Origin: Phyllobacterium sp. YR531
Lineage (GTDB): Bacteria; Pseudomonadota; Alphaproteobacteria; Rhizobiales; Rhizobiaceae
Assembly (NCBI RefSeq): GCF_000282595.1
Contig: NZ_AKIZ01000038.1
Location: 62,001 to 126,000, forward strand
Direction: 5' to 3'
Length of the DNA stretch: 64,000 bases
This document shows, piece by piece, positions 34,534 to 43,770 of the stretch. The translations under genes were made by a program, and so were the position numbers. Position 1 is the stretch's first letter. Every line of letters starts with the position of its first letter. A model generated the notes under the pieces. That model saw nothing but the letters and a program-made list of their open reading frames with translations. It was not told the DNA's origin and did no database searches.

Positions 34534-36894
34534 GTGGGATTGAATGTAACGCGCTCGGTGTTACCGTCGTGGCTCGCACGTCTGTTGTGCGGGACGGCAG
34601 TGCTATGCCTTGCGGGCGGGATTTCGCTCCCAGCCTATGCCCAAACGAATGATGCACTTATTGGTAATGTTCAGACGAATCCAAATGCACAATTGCTGCT
34701 GGAATCAGATGAGCTCGTTTACGATATCAACGCCAAGACCATTTCGGCAGTTGGTGGCGTGCAGATTGACTATGATGGAAACCGTCTTGTAGCGCGTCAG
34801 GTCACCTACGATCAGAAGACGGGCCGCCTGAAGGCTATGGGTAAGGTCGAGATCGTCGAAAAAGACGGCAATCGCATTTATGCCGAAAATCTTGATGTCA
34901 CCGACGATTTCCGCGAAGGCTTCGTTAATGCCTTGCGCGTTGAATCCGCTGACAATACGAGATTTGCAGCCGAAAGCGCAGAGCGCATCGGTGGCGAAAT
35001 CACAACCTTTAACAACGGCATTTATACTGCCTGCGAGCCTTGCCGTGCACAGCCGGACAAAGCGCCGCTCTGGCAGGTCCGCGCACAAAAGATCGTGTGG
35101 AACGGCAAGAAGAAGACCATTCGTTTTGAACGCGGCCGCTTTGAGATGTTCGGTATGCCGCTGGCTTTCCTTCCGGCTTTTGAAATTGCTGATCCAACGG
35201 TCAAGCGCAAAAGCGGCTTTCTCATTCCCAGCTATAAGTCAGAAGATGATCTCGGTTCGGGCGTCAGTGTCCCCTATTTTTGGGCACTCGCACCAAATTA
35301 TGACCTGACGCTGACTGGCACTTACTACAGCAAGCAAGGTTTTCTGGGTGAAGCTGAATGGCGCCATCGCCTGACAAATGGCGAATACTCGATCAAGGTC
35401 GCCGGTATCAGCCAGCAAGACCCAAATGCTTTCCATTATACCAACATTCCAGATGATCAAAACGTTGACCGGCAGAACACGGGACGAGGCTTGATCGCGT
35501 CGAAAGGCGCAATCAATATCAATCCACGCTGGACTGTAGGCTGGAACGTGATGGCGCAGACGGACAAGTCGTTTGCGTATCGCTATGGCATTGATGACTA
35601 CGATAATTACAACATAACCAATCAGATTTATCTGACGGGCATCAACGACCGTAATTATTTTGATCTTCGTTTCTACAACTTCCTGGTTCAGGAAGCGATT
35701 GAGAATTCCAGTCCCAATTCATATGAGGGACGTCAGCCTTGGGTCATGCCAAGTCTGGACTATGCTTACACTCCAACACAGTCCGTGTGGGGCGGGGAGT
35801 TGAATTTTGACGTTAATCTTCAGGCACTTCATCGTGAAAAACGCAGCGGAAGCAACGGCTTCAGCCTGACAGACCGCGCAGGTTATATTTCCGGCATAGA
35901 AGGCAATGATGGCCGTCTGACTGCCGAGGTGGAATGGAAACGTACCTTCATCGCGCCGAATGGACTCGTCATTACCCCTCTTCTCGCCCTGCGAGGCGAT
36001 GGAATGTATGTGGATTCTGACACTGTTGGTGTGGTGCGTTCTGAGGCATTCCGCGGCATGGCGACTGCCGGCCTCGAAGCACGGTGGCCTATCCTGTTCT
36101 CAGCGACCAGTTCAACACATGTGCTTGAACCAACTGCTCAGCTTTTTGTTCGCAATAATGAACCCTATGCGGGCGACATGCCGAACGAAGATGCGCAGAG
36201 CTTTGTTTTCGATGCTTCAAGCCTGTTCGAACGAGATAAATTCTCCGGTTACGACCGGGTTGAAGGCGGCACACGCGTCAATCTCGGCGTCAGATATTCC
36301 GGTACATTCAACAATGGCTGGTCGCTGAACGGTATTGCCGGCCAGTCCTTCCACATTGCTGGATTGAACTCATTTGACACGGACGACTTCGTCAATGTTG
36401 GTGCGGAATCCGGTCTTGAAGATGACCGCTCAGACTACGTTGCCATGATCGGCGCCAATTACGGCCGGTTCAACGTGACGACAGGCGGACGTTTCGACAA
36501 GGAGACATTTGATGTTCGCCGGGCCGAAGTTGCCAGCACGACAGAAGGCAAGTTCGGCACAGCGTTTGTCAAATACGCGTTCATTGACAAACAGGAGACC
36601 TATGGTTTCGAACAGGATCGCCACGAAGTTACTGTGGGCGGATCAGCCAAGGTAACACCTAACTGGCGCGTTCTTGGGTCTGGTACGTACGACCTCGTGT
36701 CCGAAACATTGGTTAAGCGCAAGGCAGCTATTGCCTATGACGACGAATGCTTCACATACAGCATGTATTATCAGCAAGAACAGCCGGTTGCTATAAACGG
36801 CGTCGAACGCGATAAAACAACGTCGTTCGGGTTCAATATTTCATTCAGAACGCTGTGGGGCGTTGGTGAGCCGGTCGATATTGGTGGTATCTGA
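34534..36894 (+). CDS. lptD: LPS-assembly protein LptD
   Basis: LptD, with LptE, places lipopolysaccharide in the outer leaflet of the outer membrane. The 786-residue protein has a signal peptide (cut near LPAYAQTND), the N-terminal OstA jellyroll (about 50-160, AKTISAVGGVQIDYDGNRLV), and a long beta-barrel. CEPCRAQPDKAPLW holds a cysteine pair; in E. coli LptD disulfides are needed for folding. I chose GTG 34534 because AAGGAGG lies nine bases ahead. Another start, ATG 34525, overlaps lptG but has no room for a ribosome site. Confidence 0.94.
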   Translation: MGLNVTRSVLPSWLARLLCGTAVLCLAGGISLPAYAQTNDALIGNVQTNPNAQLLLESDELVYDINAKTISAVGGVQIDYDGNRLVARQVTYDQKTGRLKAMGKVEIVEKDGNRIYAENLDVTDDFREGFVNALRVESADNTRFAAESAERIGGEITTFNNGIYTACEPCRAQPDKAPLWQVRAQKIVWNGKKKTIRFERGRFEMFGMPLAFLPAFEIADPTVKRKSGFLIPSYKSEDDLGSGVSVPYFWALAPNYDLTLTGTYYSKQGFLGEAEWRHRLTNGEYSIKVAGISQQDPNAFHYTNIPDDQNVDRQNTGRGLIASKGAININPRWTVGWNVMAQTDKSFAYRYGIDDYDNYNITNQIYLTGINDRNYFDLRFYNFLVQEAIENSSPNSYEGRQPWVMPSLDYAYTPTQSVWGGELNFDVNLQALHREKRSGSNGFSLTDRAGYISGIEGNDGRLTAEVEWKRTFIAPNGLVITPLLALRGDGMYVDSDTVGVVRSEAFRGMATAGLEARWPILFSATSSTHVLEPTAQLFVRNNEPYAGDMPNEDAQSFVFDASSLFERDKFSGYDRVEGGTRVNLGVRYSGTFNNGWSLNGIAGQSFHIAGLNSFDTDDFVNVGAESGLEDDRSDYVAMIGANYGRFNVTTGGRFDKETFDVRRAEVASTTEGKFGTAFVKYAFIDKQETYGFEQDRHEVTVGGSAKVTPNWRVLGSGTYDLVSETLVKRKAAIAYDDECFTYSMYYQQEQPVAINGVERDKTTSFGFNISFRTLWGVGEPVDIGGI

Positions 36895-37031
36895 CCATTA
36901 CGTCTGACGGCCGCTCTTGCGGTCAGTCATGCTTTTGCCTTAGTAAAGCGACAGTAAAGATAAATACGAACACCAGAGTACTAAGGCTACAGCCTGCTCA
37001 ATATGAGCGGACAATGATTGGATAGTTGGGA

Positions 37032-37961
37032 ATGATGGCGAGGAACCATATTGTTGCAGCGGCTTTGTTTGCCGTAATCGGCTCAAGTTTCACGGCAGGA
37101 ACTGTACTGCCTGCAGCCGCAAGCGAAATCAAAGTTGTTGTGAATGGCGCCCCTATTACCGATTACGATATTTCCCGTCGCGCGGCATTTATCAAGCTGC
37201 AGCGCAAAAAGGGTGATGCCAAAGAGGAACTGACCGAAGAAGCATTGAAGCGCCAGGAACTGCGCCGCCTCAACCTTCTCGTCAACGATGTCGAAGTAAA
37301 TGAAGCTTTCGCCCGCTTTGCCACCAACAATAAAATGACCTTGCCCCAGCTTAATTCTGTTCTGGACAAGGCTGGTGTGACCGCACAGCATTTCAAAGAA
37401 TACATCCGCATCCAGATGAGCTGGGGCCGAGCATTGGCAACACGCAATCGTTCGCAGGGCGGTGCGAAATTCACCGAGCAGGATGCGGTTCAGCGCATGC
37501 TCAAGGATGGCGGCAAGAAACCCGTCTCCACCGAGTATCAGCTTCAGCAGGTCATTTTTGTCGTACCCGCCAACAAGCGCGATATTATCGCCAAGCGTCG
37601 CGGCGAAGCCAATGCAATGCGCGCCAAATTCAATGGATGTGATGGTACGCGCGATATCGCGAAAGGCACACTTGATGTGACCGTTCGTGATCTTGGAAAA
37701 TTTATCGAGCAGGAACTGCCGCCTGAATGGGCTGCGCAAGTTAAATCCACATCCGTCGGCCACGCAACGGCGACACTGGATACGGATAAAGGCGTAGAAT
37801 ATCTCGGTGTTTGTGCGACACGTCAGGTCTCGGACGACCGCGTAGCCCGCATGGTATTTGCCCAAGAGCAAAATAGCGATAAGGCTGATGCAACGGCGGC
37901 CGCTGTCGACAAGAAATATCTTGATGAACTGCGCGCCAAAGCGAAAATCACCAACGAATAA
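37032..37961 (+). CDS. surA: SurA N-terminal domain chaperone
   Basis: A 309-residue periplasmic protein with a signal peptide (cut near LPAAAS) and the SurA N-terminal domain: IKVVVNGAPITDYDISRRAAFIKLQ, then EALKRQELRRLNLLVNDVEVNEAFARFA. A region at about 165-270 looks like one weak parvulin domain (EYQLQQVIFVVP). E. coli SurA has two parvulin domains and helps outer membrane proteins fold, LptD among them. The gene lies 137 bases behind lptD; the intervening sequence has a bulged hairpin at 36904-36926. Two adjacent ATGs (37032, 37035) could start it. Confidence 0.88.
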   Translation: MMARNHIVAAALFAVIGSSFTAGTVLPAAASEIKVVVNGAPITDYDISRRAAFIKLQRKKGDAKEELTEEALKRQELRRLNLLVNDVEVNEAFARFATNNKMTLPQLNSVLDKAGVTAQHFKEYIRIQMSWGRALATRNRSQGGAKFTEQDAVQRMLKDGGKKPVSTEYQLQQVIFVVPANKRDIIAKRRGEANAMRAKFNGCDGTRDIAKGTLDVTVRDLGKFIEQELPPEWAAQVKSTSVGHATATLDTDKGVEYLGVCATRQVSDDRVARMVFAQEQNSDKADATAAAVDKKYLDELRAKAKITNE

Positions 37962-38007
37962 TTAGGCTCGCCACGGCATGCCTACTTGATTGAATACGGG
38001 GCCTGTC

Positions 38008-39024
38008 ATGACTGCCATCGCTGTAAGCTGCGGCGACCCATCGGGTATCGGTCCTGAAATTGCTATTGCCAGCTGGTTAAAGCGCAAGGAACTGGGCCTT
38101 TCCCCTTTTTTCCTGCTTGCCGATCCAGAGCTGATTGAGACACGCGCAAAGCTTGTCGGACAACATTGCCCGATTGCAATTTCCACTCCGGCAAAGGCTG
38201 CAGCGATCTTCGAAGAGGCGCTGCCGATAGTGCCGCTCGAAAACCTGCAAACCGACCACCCCGGAACGCCGCTGGCGGAAAATGCTGCAGGAACGATCGA
38301 AGCAATCGAACGTGCCGTTGCATTGTGCCTTTCAGGTGAGGCGCGCGCCGTTGTCACCTGCCCTATTGCAAAGAAACCCCTCTATGACGCTGGTTTCAAG
38401 TTTCCCGGTCATACGGAGTTTCTTGCGCATCTTACTGCCGTGCATTTAGGTCGTGAAGTCACCCCTGTGATGATGCTCGCCGGGCCACTCCTCAGAGCAA
38501 TTCCGGTTACAATACACATTGGCATTTCTCAGGTACCGATCGTTTTGACCACGCAGATGATTGTGACCATATCCCGCATCACTGCGGAAGCGCTGAAGAG
38601 CCAATTCGGCATAGCTAAACCAAGGTTGGCCATAGCTGGGCTTAACCCCCATGCGGGCGAAAATGGCAGTATGGGCACTGAGGATGAAACTATCGTCCGG
38701 CCCGCAGTAGATATACTTCTTAGTGAGGGTATTGACGCGCGCGGGCCCTTGCCTGCCGATACGATGTTTCACGCTGCGGCCCGTGCCACTTACGATGTTG
38801 CAATTTGCATGTATCACGATCAGGCACTAATACCGGCCAAGACGCTGGGATTTGACGACAGCGTAAATGTAACGCTGGGACTGCCCTTTATAAGAACTTC
38901 GCCCGATCACGGCACTGCATTTGATATTGCGGGTAGTGGAATAGCCAAACCTGACAGTTTGATAGCAGCACTCCGGCTTGCCGATCAACTTGCATCAAAC
39001 AGAAAAGAAACGCTTGCCGTATGA
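38008..39024 (+). CDS. pdxA: 4-hydroxythreonine-4-phosphate dehydrogenase
   Basis: PdxA oxidises 4-phosphohydroxy-L-threonine for pyridoxal phosphate synthesis, with NAD and a divalent metal. The 338-residue protein has the standard blocks: [12 protein letters not shown] near the start, [11 protein letters not shown] with a metal histidine, [11 protein letters not shown], and [17 protein letters not shown] and [17 protein letters not shown] chose ATG 38008, which has the usual family front; an upstream TTG at 37990 is in frame but lacks support. It overlaps rsmA by four bases (ATGA). Confidence 0.96.
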   Translation: MTAIAVSCGDPSGIGPEIAIASWLKRKELGLSPFFLLADPELIETRAKLVGQHCPIAISTPAKAAAIFEEALPIVPLENLQTDHPGTPLAENAAGTIEAIERAVALCLSGEARAVVTCPIAKKPLYDAGFKFPGHTEFLAHLTAVHLGREVTPVMMLAGPLLRAIPVTIHIGISQVPIVLTTQMIVTISRITAEALKSQFGIAKPRLAIAGLNPHAGENGSMGTEDETIVRPAVDILLSEGIDARGPLPADTMFHAAARATYDVAICMYHDQALIPAKTLGFDDSVNVTLGLPFIRTSPDHGTAFDIAGSGIAKPDSLIAALRLADQLASNRKETLAV

Positions 39025-39842
39025 GTATCGACGATCTCCCACCCCTGCGCGAAGTTATCGAACGTCATGAGTTGATGGCGAGAAAGTCGCTTGGCCAAAA
39101 TTTTCTGTTTGATCTTAACCTGACGGCAAAGATCGCCCGACAAGCTGGCGAGCTTGAAGGACAAACAGTAATTGAGGTTGGGCCGGGACCGGGCGGACTA
39201 ACACGGGCTCTACTGGCACAGGGCGCCAATGTTATAGCAATTGAACGGGATGAACGCTGCCTCGCCGCCTTGCAGGAAATTTCGGACCATTATCCGGGAC
39301 GGCTACGCGTTATTCCGGGTGACGCGATGGAAACTGATTTCGCAGCGTTGGCGGGCGATCAGAAAATCAAGATCATCGCAAACCTTCCCTATAATGTCGG
39401 AACACCCTTGCTGGTTGGCTGGCTATTGGCCGAACCTTGGCCGCCATTTTATTCTTCTCTCACTCTGATGTTTCAGCGTGAAGTGGCAGAGCGCATCGTC
39501 GCCCGGCCCGGATCGGACTCTTATGGGAGATTGGGCGTGCTTGCAGGCTGGCGTACAGACGCCAGAATAACGTTTGATGTGCCGCCGCAGGCATTCACTC
39601 CTCCACCGAAGGTTACTTCTTCTGTGGTCCATCTGGTGCCACGGGAGGCACCATTGGCGTGCGACGCTGCAATCTTGGGCAAAGTTACACAGGCCGCATT
39701 CGGCCAACGCCGCAAAATGCTGCGCCAAAGCGTCAAATCGCTTGGCGGCGAGGCCTTATTGGCAAATGCAGGCATTGATCCGACGCGGCGGGCTGAAACG
39801 CTGTCGATTGACGAGTTTGTAATGCTCGCTAATGCGCTTTAG
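39021..39842 (+). CDS. rsmA: 16S rRNA adenine dimethyltransferase
   Basis: RsmA (KsgA) dimethylates A1518 and A1519 at the 3' end of 16S rRNA. The 273-residue protein has [11 protein letters not shown], the SAM loop [14 protein letters not shown], and the catalytic [20 protein letters not shown] lies in the C-terminal domain. Its TAG stop shares the bases TTAG with the TAA stop of the convergent ABC gene, so no intergenic sequence separates the two. In the group rsmA is usually next to gmk; here a 3-kb operon lies between. Confidence 0.97.
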   Translation: MSIDDLPPLREVIERHELMARKSLGQNFLFDLNLTAKIARQAGELEGQTVIEVGPGPGGLTRALLAQGANVIAIERDERCLAALQEISDHYPGRLRVIPGDAMETDFAALAGDQKIKIIANLPYNVGTPLLVGWLLAEPWPPFYSSLTLMFQREVAERIVARPGSDSYGRLGVLAGWRTDARITFDVPPQAFTPPPKVTSSVVHLVPREAPLACDAAILGKVTQAAFGQRRKMLRQSVKSLGGEALLANAGIDPTRRAETLSIDEFVMLANAL

Positions 39843-41665
39843 CGTCGCTGCTTGTCCCACAACTCCCGATAAAGATCATTTGAATTTAACAAATCTTCAT
39901 GGACTCCAACAGCCGCAATAAAACCCTTATCTAGCAAAACGATTCGATCGAAATTCTTCACCGTCGATATCCGATGAGCAATTGCGATCACAGTTTTATT
40001 TTCAGCGTTCTCGTTAATAGAAGCTTGAATAAAACTCTCCGTCTTCGAATCAAGCGCCGATGTTGCCTCGTCCAACACCAGAATGTGGCGCTTCTGTAGC
40101 AGTGCCCTGGCCAACATTATCCTTTGTTGCTGGCCACCTGAAAGCTTCGTACCCCGCTCACCGATCACAATGTCATAACCGCTCGGTCCGTCGCCCCCAC
40201 CCAGCGATTCAATAAATGAAGCAGCGCCAGCTCGCTCTGCTGCCCAATGGATCTCGTTTATGGATGCGTTGCCGGTGCCAAAGGCAATGTTATCTCTAAT
40301 TGATCTGTGAAAAAGGCTTTCTTTTTGAGAGACAAAGGCAAACACGCCCCGCAGCGTTGATAAGGGAATGTGTTTTATATTTTGGCCGTTTAGCAAGATG
40401 GTACCGGTTGTCACATCATATAGTCTCAAAAGAAGCTCTACCAGAGTAGACTTACCTGAGCCGGAAAGCCCCACAATGCCTATCCTCTCACCGGGCAATA
40501 TTTCCAAGCTAATATCGTTGAGAATCTGCTTTCCAGCTTCATAGCCAAAACTGACATTTTTCAAGCTGATTTGAGGAGGTTCATTAAAGCCCCTAAAGGA
40601 ATTTGTACCATAATCCGTGATCTGAGGATTACTGATTATGGTAGATCTCGCGTCACGGATTGCCCCTAAGCTTTGGGTTATTCCCTCCCATATTGCAACA
40701 AACCATCCCGCGTCTGCTGCCATACCACCCGCAAGCGTCACAGCGGCAACAAACTCACCAACTGAAACGGTCCCATAATTCAAACCATAAATACCCAACA
40801 AAATAACAGCAGACAACAACCCTGTATTAATCAAGCGAATGTACAATCCAGTTATTGTAGTCAACCTGTTGATCTCTATGTTATTATTGTTTTGCTGATC
40901 TATCTTTTGCAAGATAAAATTATTTTCAGTATCGTATACGTATGATGATTTTATTGATCGTATGTTGGAAAAATACTCCGTTATTACTCCATAAATTCCA
41001 CTAGCGCCTTGCGATATTTTTTCTACTTGCACATTTACCTTTGGTGCCAAGTAAACGGCAAAAAATGCGTTCAATACCAGCCAAATCGCTACAGGGAAAA
41101 GGAAAACCGGGGACAGATAAAGCATAATGCTAATTGAACCAAGAAACCGTATGAATCCCATTGGAAACCTGCCAGCAACCAGTTCAGCACATGATTGAGC
41201 CGCGTCCGCAACATGACCTATTCTGGCAGTGATCTGACCAGCGTGTAAGGAGTTGAAATATGCCAAATCATGTTTGGACGCTGCTTTATGTGCTTGCCAA
41301 AGGGCTGATGCCTCTGATTGGCTGCTGAGCGACTGAGCCCGCAGCATGTAATTGGTCAGCCATACCAGCGGATCCAGAATTGCATAGGCAGCAATAATAA
41401 TTCCAAATAAAAATAAATTGTCGGGAGAAATAATCTTTTGTGGTGACACAGATACCGTGTCAACAAGATAAGAAATTGCATAAACACGTGCAAGCTCAAT
41501 TAACGTTATAGCCATTCCGCTGATTGCTGAAAGCCCTATGATCCAGCGAAATGGTGCTAGCAAGACAATCAAGATACGAAGAGCGCTCGAACTGTTGTCC
41601 AAATGCAATTCGTGGGAACGAAAATCAATTAAACCTTCGAATTTTCCGAAGAGCTGACGCAACAT
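39839..41665 (-). CDS. ABC transporter, fused permease and ATPase, likely peptide exporter
   Basis: A 608-residue type I ABC exporter half-transporter. About six membrane helices occupy residues 25-310, and the ATPase follows: Walker [10 protein letters not shown], signature LSGGQQQR, Walker [13 protein letters not shown] and the switch histidine IAHRIST. There is no N-terminal C39 peptidase domain, so leader cutting would need another enzyme. I chose the ATG at 41665, eight bases behind the stop of the oxygenase-like gene. The coding region is AT-rich; bases 40861-40980 contain 33 G or C of 120 by hand count. From context it probably exports the peptide encoded at 42.8 kb. Confidence 0.85.
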   Translation of the reverse strand: MLRQLFGKFEGLIDFRSHELHLDNSSSALRILIVLLAPFRWIIGLSAISGMAITLIELARVYAISYLVDTVSVSPQKIISPDNLFLFGIIIAAYAILDPLVWLTNYMLRAQSLSSQSEASALWQAHKAASKHDLAYFNSLHAGQITARIGHVADAAQSCAELVAGRFPMGFIRFLGSISIMLYLSPVFLFPVAIWLVLNAFFAVYLAPKVNVQVEKISQGASGIYGVITEYFSNIRSIKSSYVYDTENNFILQKIDQQNNNNIEINRLTTITGLYIRLINTGLLSAVILLGIYGLNYGTVSVGEFVAAVTLAGGMAADAGWFVAIWEGITQSLGAIRDARSTIISNPQITDYGTNSFRGFNEPPQISLKNVSFGYEAGKQILNDISLEILPGERIGIVGLSGSGKSTLVELLLRLYDVTTGTILLNGQNIKHIPLSTLRGVFAFVSQKESLFHRSIRDNIAFGTGNASINEIHWAAERAGAASFIESLGGGDGPSGYDIVIGERGTKLSGGQQQRIMLARALLQKRHILVLDEATSALDSKTESFIQASINENAENKTVIAIAHRISTVKNFDRIVLLDKGFIAAVGVHEDLLNSNDLYRELWDKQRR

Positions 41666-41672
41666 CGCAACT

Positions 41673-42671
41673 CTATCCTGCCTCAATATAACCAACAGGA
41701 TGCCCTTCGACAGAAGCGCTGCGAAGATACGATCTTGTTGTGGCAAGGCCTTCAATCGGGTTATCAAGAACATCCCGAGCGTGGAAGCCGCAATCATTGC
41801 GCAGGAAAATCATTCGTCGAGCCTGCTGTGGCACATAATAACGGCAGTCGTTTTGCGAAATATCAGTTCGGAACTGAGCCAAAATCTCTATTGCTGCACC
41901 GTCGATATCATCATGTTTGCCACGGAACGTACCGTTCATAAAAGTCGCAATACTGTTCTCACCAACTCTTCGGAAAATCGAAGTTCTAGCCCGATGCGCC
42001 AAAATTGCTTTTATTTGCGAAGGCTGACTTTCATAAACTGTTGGCGTGAGATCGAAAATATAGTCATCACGCTCACCGAAACTATCGATATACTCTTTAA
42101 TTCCTGTTATCGTTTGAGTTGGAACCCAATAGAAATTTCCTTTATTGTGATAATTGATAAGAATATTATAAAGAAACAAATATTTCGGAATTGAAAGCAA
42201 ACCGTCGTGTATTGATCCATCCGAATGAAAATCCAAGATATCAGTCGGGGATACCCCCTTTATTCCTACGGAATCCAAAGTTCTGCTATTTTTCTGCGAT
42301 GCGTTGAATATTGAAAACGGGGTGCCGTTTTCTCGATCCAGGAGACTAGGCATGACGTGCTGTGCTATGGATACGGCAAGTAGTGCCCCAGCTATTGCAT
42401 CAACGGTTTTGTCATTAGGGTAAAGAAGTGGAATATCGACAGCAGCAATTCCCACCATGTCATCAGCTAATACATCTTTAATTTTTTTAACAGCATCCGA
42501 AAAAATTGTCCCGGCTCTTTCGGACAGTACAGCAACAGTGTTCGCGTCACGCAGATCGGCCAATCCAATTATCTTACTCTGAGAAAAAAGCGTATTTTCG
42601 CAAAATTCCATTGCCGCTATACCGGTTAAGCTGAATAGCGGCGCGAGCTTATATTGCCCTGACTGATTCAA
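41673..42671 (-). CDS. Fe(II)/2-oxoglutarate oxygenase-like protein
   Basis: A 332-residue soluble protein. LDFHSDGS gives an HxD pair at H149 and D151; RNDCGFHARD gives a third histidine, H297; and TTRSYLRS gives R313, sixteen residues further on, where this superfamily binds 2-oxoglutarate. The spacing fits the TauD / clavaminate synthase branch, whose members hydroxylate or desaturate amino acids, also within peptides. This is my reading of motifs; no search was done. It lies between a glycine-rich peptide gene and an ABC exporter gene, so it may modify that peptide. AT-rich like its neighbour. Confidence 0.6.
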   Translation of the reverse strand: MNQSGQYKLAPLFSLTGIAAMEFCENTLFSQSKIIGLADLRDANTVAVLSERAGTIFSDAVKKIKDVLADDMVGIAAVDIPLLYPNDKTVDAIAGALLAVSIAQHVMPSLLDRENGTPFSIFNASQKNSRTLDSVGIKGVSPTDILDFHSDGSIHDGLLSIPKYLFLYNILINYHNKGNFYWVPTQTITGIKEYIDSFGERDDYIFDLTPTVYESQPSQIKAILAHRARTSIFRRVGENSIATFMNGTFRGKHDDIDGAAIEILAQFRTDISQNDCRYYVPQQARRMIFLRNDCGFHARDVLDNPIEGLATTRSYLRSASVEGHPVGYIEAG

Positions 42672-42700
42672 AATGAATTCTCCAATAGTCTAAAATAAAT

Positions 42701-42720
42701 GGGGGCGTGTATCCGCCCCC
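42701..42720 (-). terminator. Hairpin between peptide gene and oxygenase gene, likely attenuator
   Basis: On the minus strand GGGGGCG pairs with CGCCCCC around the loop GATACA, then ATTTATTTTA follows. It starts 21 bases behind the stop of the peptide gene and ends 30 bases before the oxygenase start. The imperfect T-tract suggests a leaky terminator that would let more peptide than enzyme be made. Confidence 0.65.
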
Positions 42721-42740
42721 AAAACCCAAGCATAAAAAAC

Positions 42741-42944
42741 TTAGGGCCGCCCACCTTTACCGCCTTTGCCTCCACCGAGGCCGCCGAGACCGCCTCTACT
42801 GCCACCGAAGCCAGCTCGGTCACTGCCCACACTATGGGTACCGCCACCTCTGGAATCTGTACATTCGGGGCGAGTAAGCGTGATTGAAAGGCCGTTTGTC
42901 AATTTTTCTATAGAAATTTCGTCAATAGCTTCGTTATAATCCAT
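42741..42944 (-). CDS. Glycine-rich peptide, candidate RiPP precursor
   Basis: A 67-residue peptide. Residues 1-31 are acidic (seven Asp or Glu, two Lys or Arg) and helical in look, with EISIEKLTNGLSITL. Residues 32-67 are half glycine (18 of 36) with six Arg or Lys and one His, in repeats such as GGLGG and GKGG, ending RP. One cysteine (C28) lies before the junction. The ATG at 42944 has GAGGG four to five bases upstream, much better than an earlier in-frame start. An acidic leader and a basic core next to a modifying enzyme and exporter is the pattern of RiPP precursors. I know no matching class. Confidence 0.6.
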   Translation of the reverse strand: MDYNEAIDEISIEKLTNGLSITLTRPECTDSRGGGTHSVGSDRAGFGGSRGGLGGLGGGKGGKGGRP

Positions 42945-43123
42945 CTTACCCTCAAAAACTGGATACGTTGCCCTGCTTAAAAACGTAACATGTTGAAATA
43001 GCGTAATAATCATGCAAGGCAATTCAGCTTAAAAGCTTAGGCAGGTAATACAATCCATACCTTGGTATAACACCGCAAGCGCCAAGAATTCGCAAAATGC
43101 CAATCTTCTAAATTCGAGCTATA
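42945..43123 (-). promoter_or_regulatory. Upstream region of the glycine-rich peptide operon
   Basis: These 179 bases separate the gmk stop from the peptide start and are AT-rich. The promoter of the operon is expected here. Two short inverted repeats are visible, AGCTT-AA-AAGCT at about 43027-43038 and ATACC-TT-GGTAT at 43057-43068. No strong gmk terminator is seen, so some read-through from gmk is possible. Confidence 0.4.
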
Positions 43124-43768
43124 CTACAGCTTCTCTTCCAGAAGCCCGTTAACGAAATCGAAAAGGCCCGGTGAACGATCTCGGCGCAATCGCTCGGCGG
43201 TGACAATCGACTGAACCTGATTATAGGCCCGATCCAGATCCTTGTTGACGATAACGTAGTCATAGGAGCGCCAGCGTTCAATCTCATTGCGGGCGTTGTG
43301 CAACCGCATGTCGATGACCTCTTCAGTATCTTCAGCACGGCGATGCAGCCTCAGCTTCAGATCGGCCATGGAAGGTGGCAGGATGAAAATGCTGACGACG
43401 TCGCCCTTCATTTTCTCCTGCAACTGCAATGCGCCCTGCCAGTCGATGTCGAAAAGCATGTCCTGTCCATCGGCAAGCGCGTTCTCCGCTGCTTCACGCG
43501 GCGTACCGTAGAAATTGCCGTGAACCTCGGCCCATTCGATCAGTTCGTCGCTGTCGCGCAGCCGCTCAAACTCGCGTACCGATATAAAGTGGTAGTGAAC
43601 GCCTTCAATCTCGCTGGGGCGGCGCGTGCGCGTCGTGACGCTGACAGACAAGGCCAGTTCAAGCTTTTCTTTGTCGTTCAACAGCAAGCGGGCAATGGTT
43701 GATTTGCCGGCGCCGGATGGTGACGAGAGCACCAGCATAAGTCCGCGTCTTTTGATAGCGTTGAGCAT
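43124..43768 (-). CDS. gmk: Guanylate kinase
   Basis: Gmk makes GDP from GMP with ATP. The 214-residue protein has the P-loop [10 protein letters not shown] near residue 16, the GMP-binding [19 protein letters not shown], and [13 protein letters not shown]. Length is typical. It follows yicC by two bases on the minus strand (yicC-gmk), a common Rhizobiales pair. Confidence 0.97.
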   Translation of the reverse strand: MLNAIKRRGLMLVLSSPSGAGKSTIARLLLNDKEKLELALSVSVTTRTRRPSEIEGVHYHFISVREFERLRDSDELIEWAEVHGNFYGTPREAAENALADGQDMLFDIDWQGALQLQEKMKGDVVSIFILPPSMADLKLRLHRRAEDTEEVIDMRLHNARNEIERWRSYDYVIVNKDLDRAYNQVQSIVTAERLRRDRSPGLFDFVNGLLEEKL

Positions 43769-43770
43769 AT

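Noticed and set aside
42699-42887. Plus-strand ORF rich in Ala, Thr and Glu opposite the Gly-rich peptide
   Set aside because: It is the complement of the glycine codons of the peptide gene; it has no ribosome site and no family.
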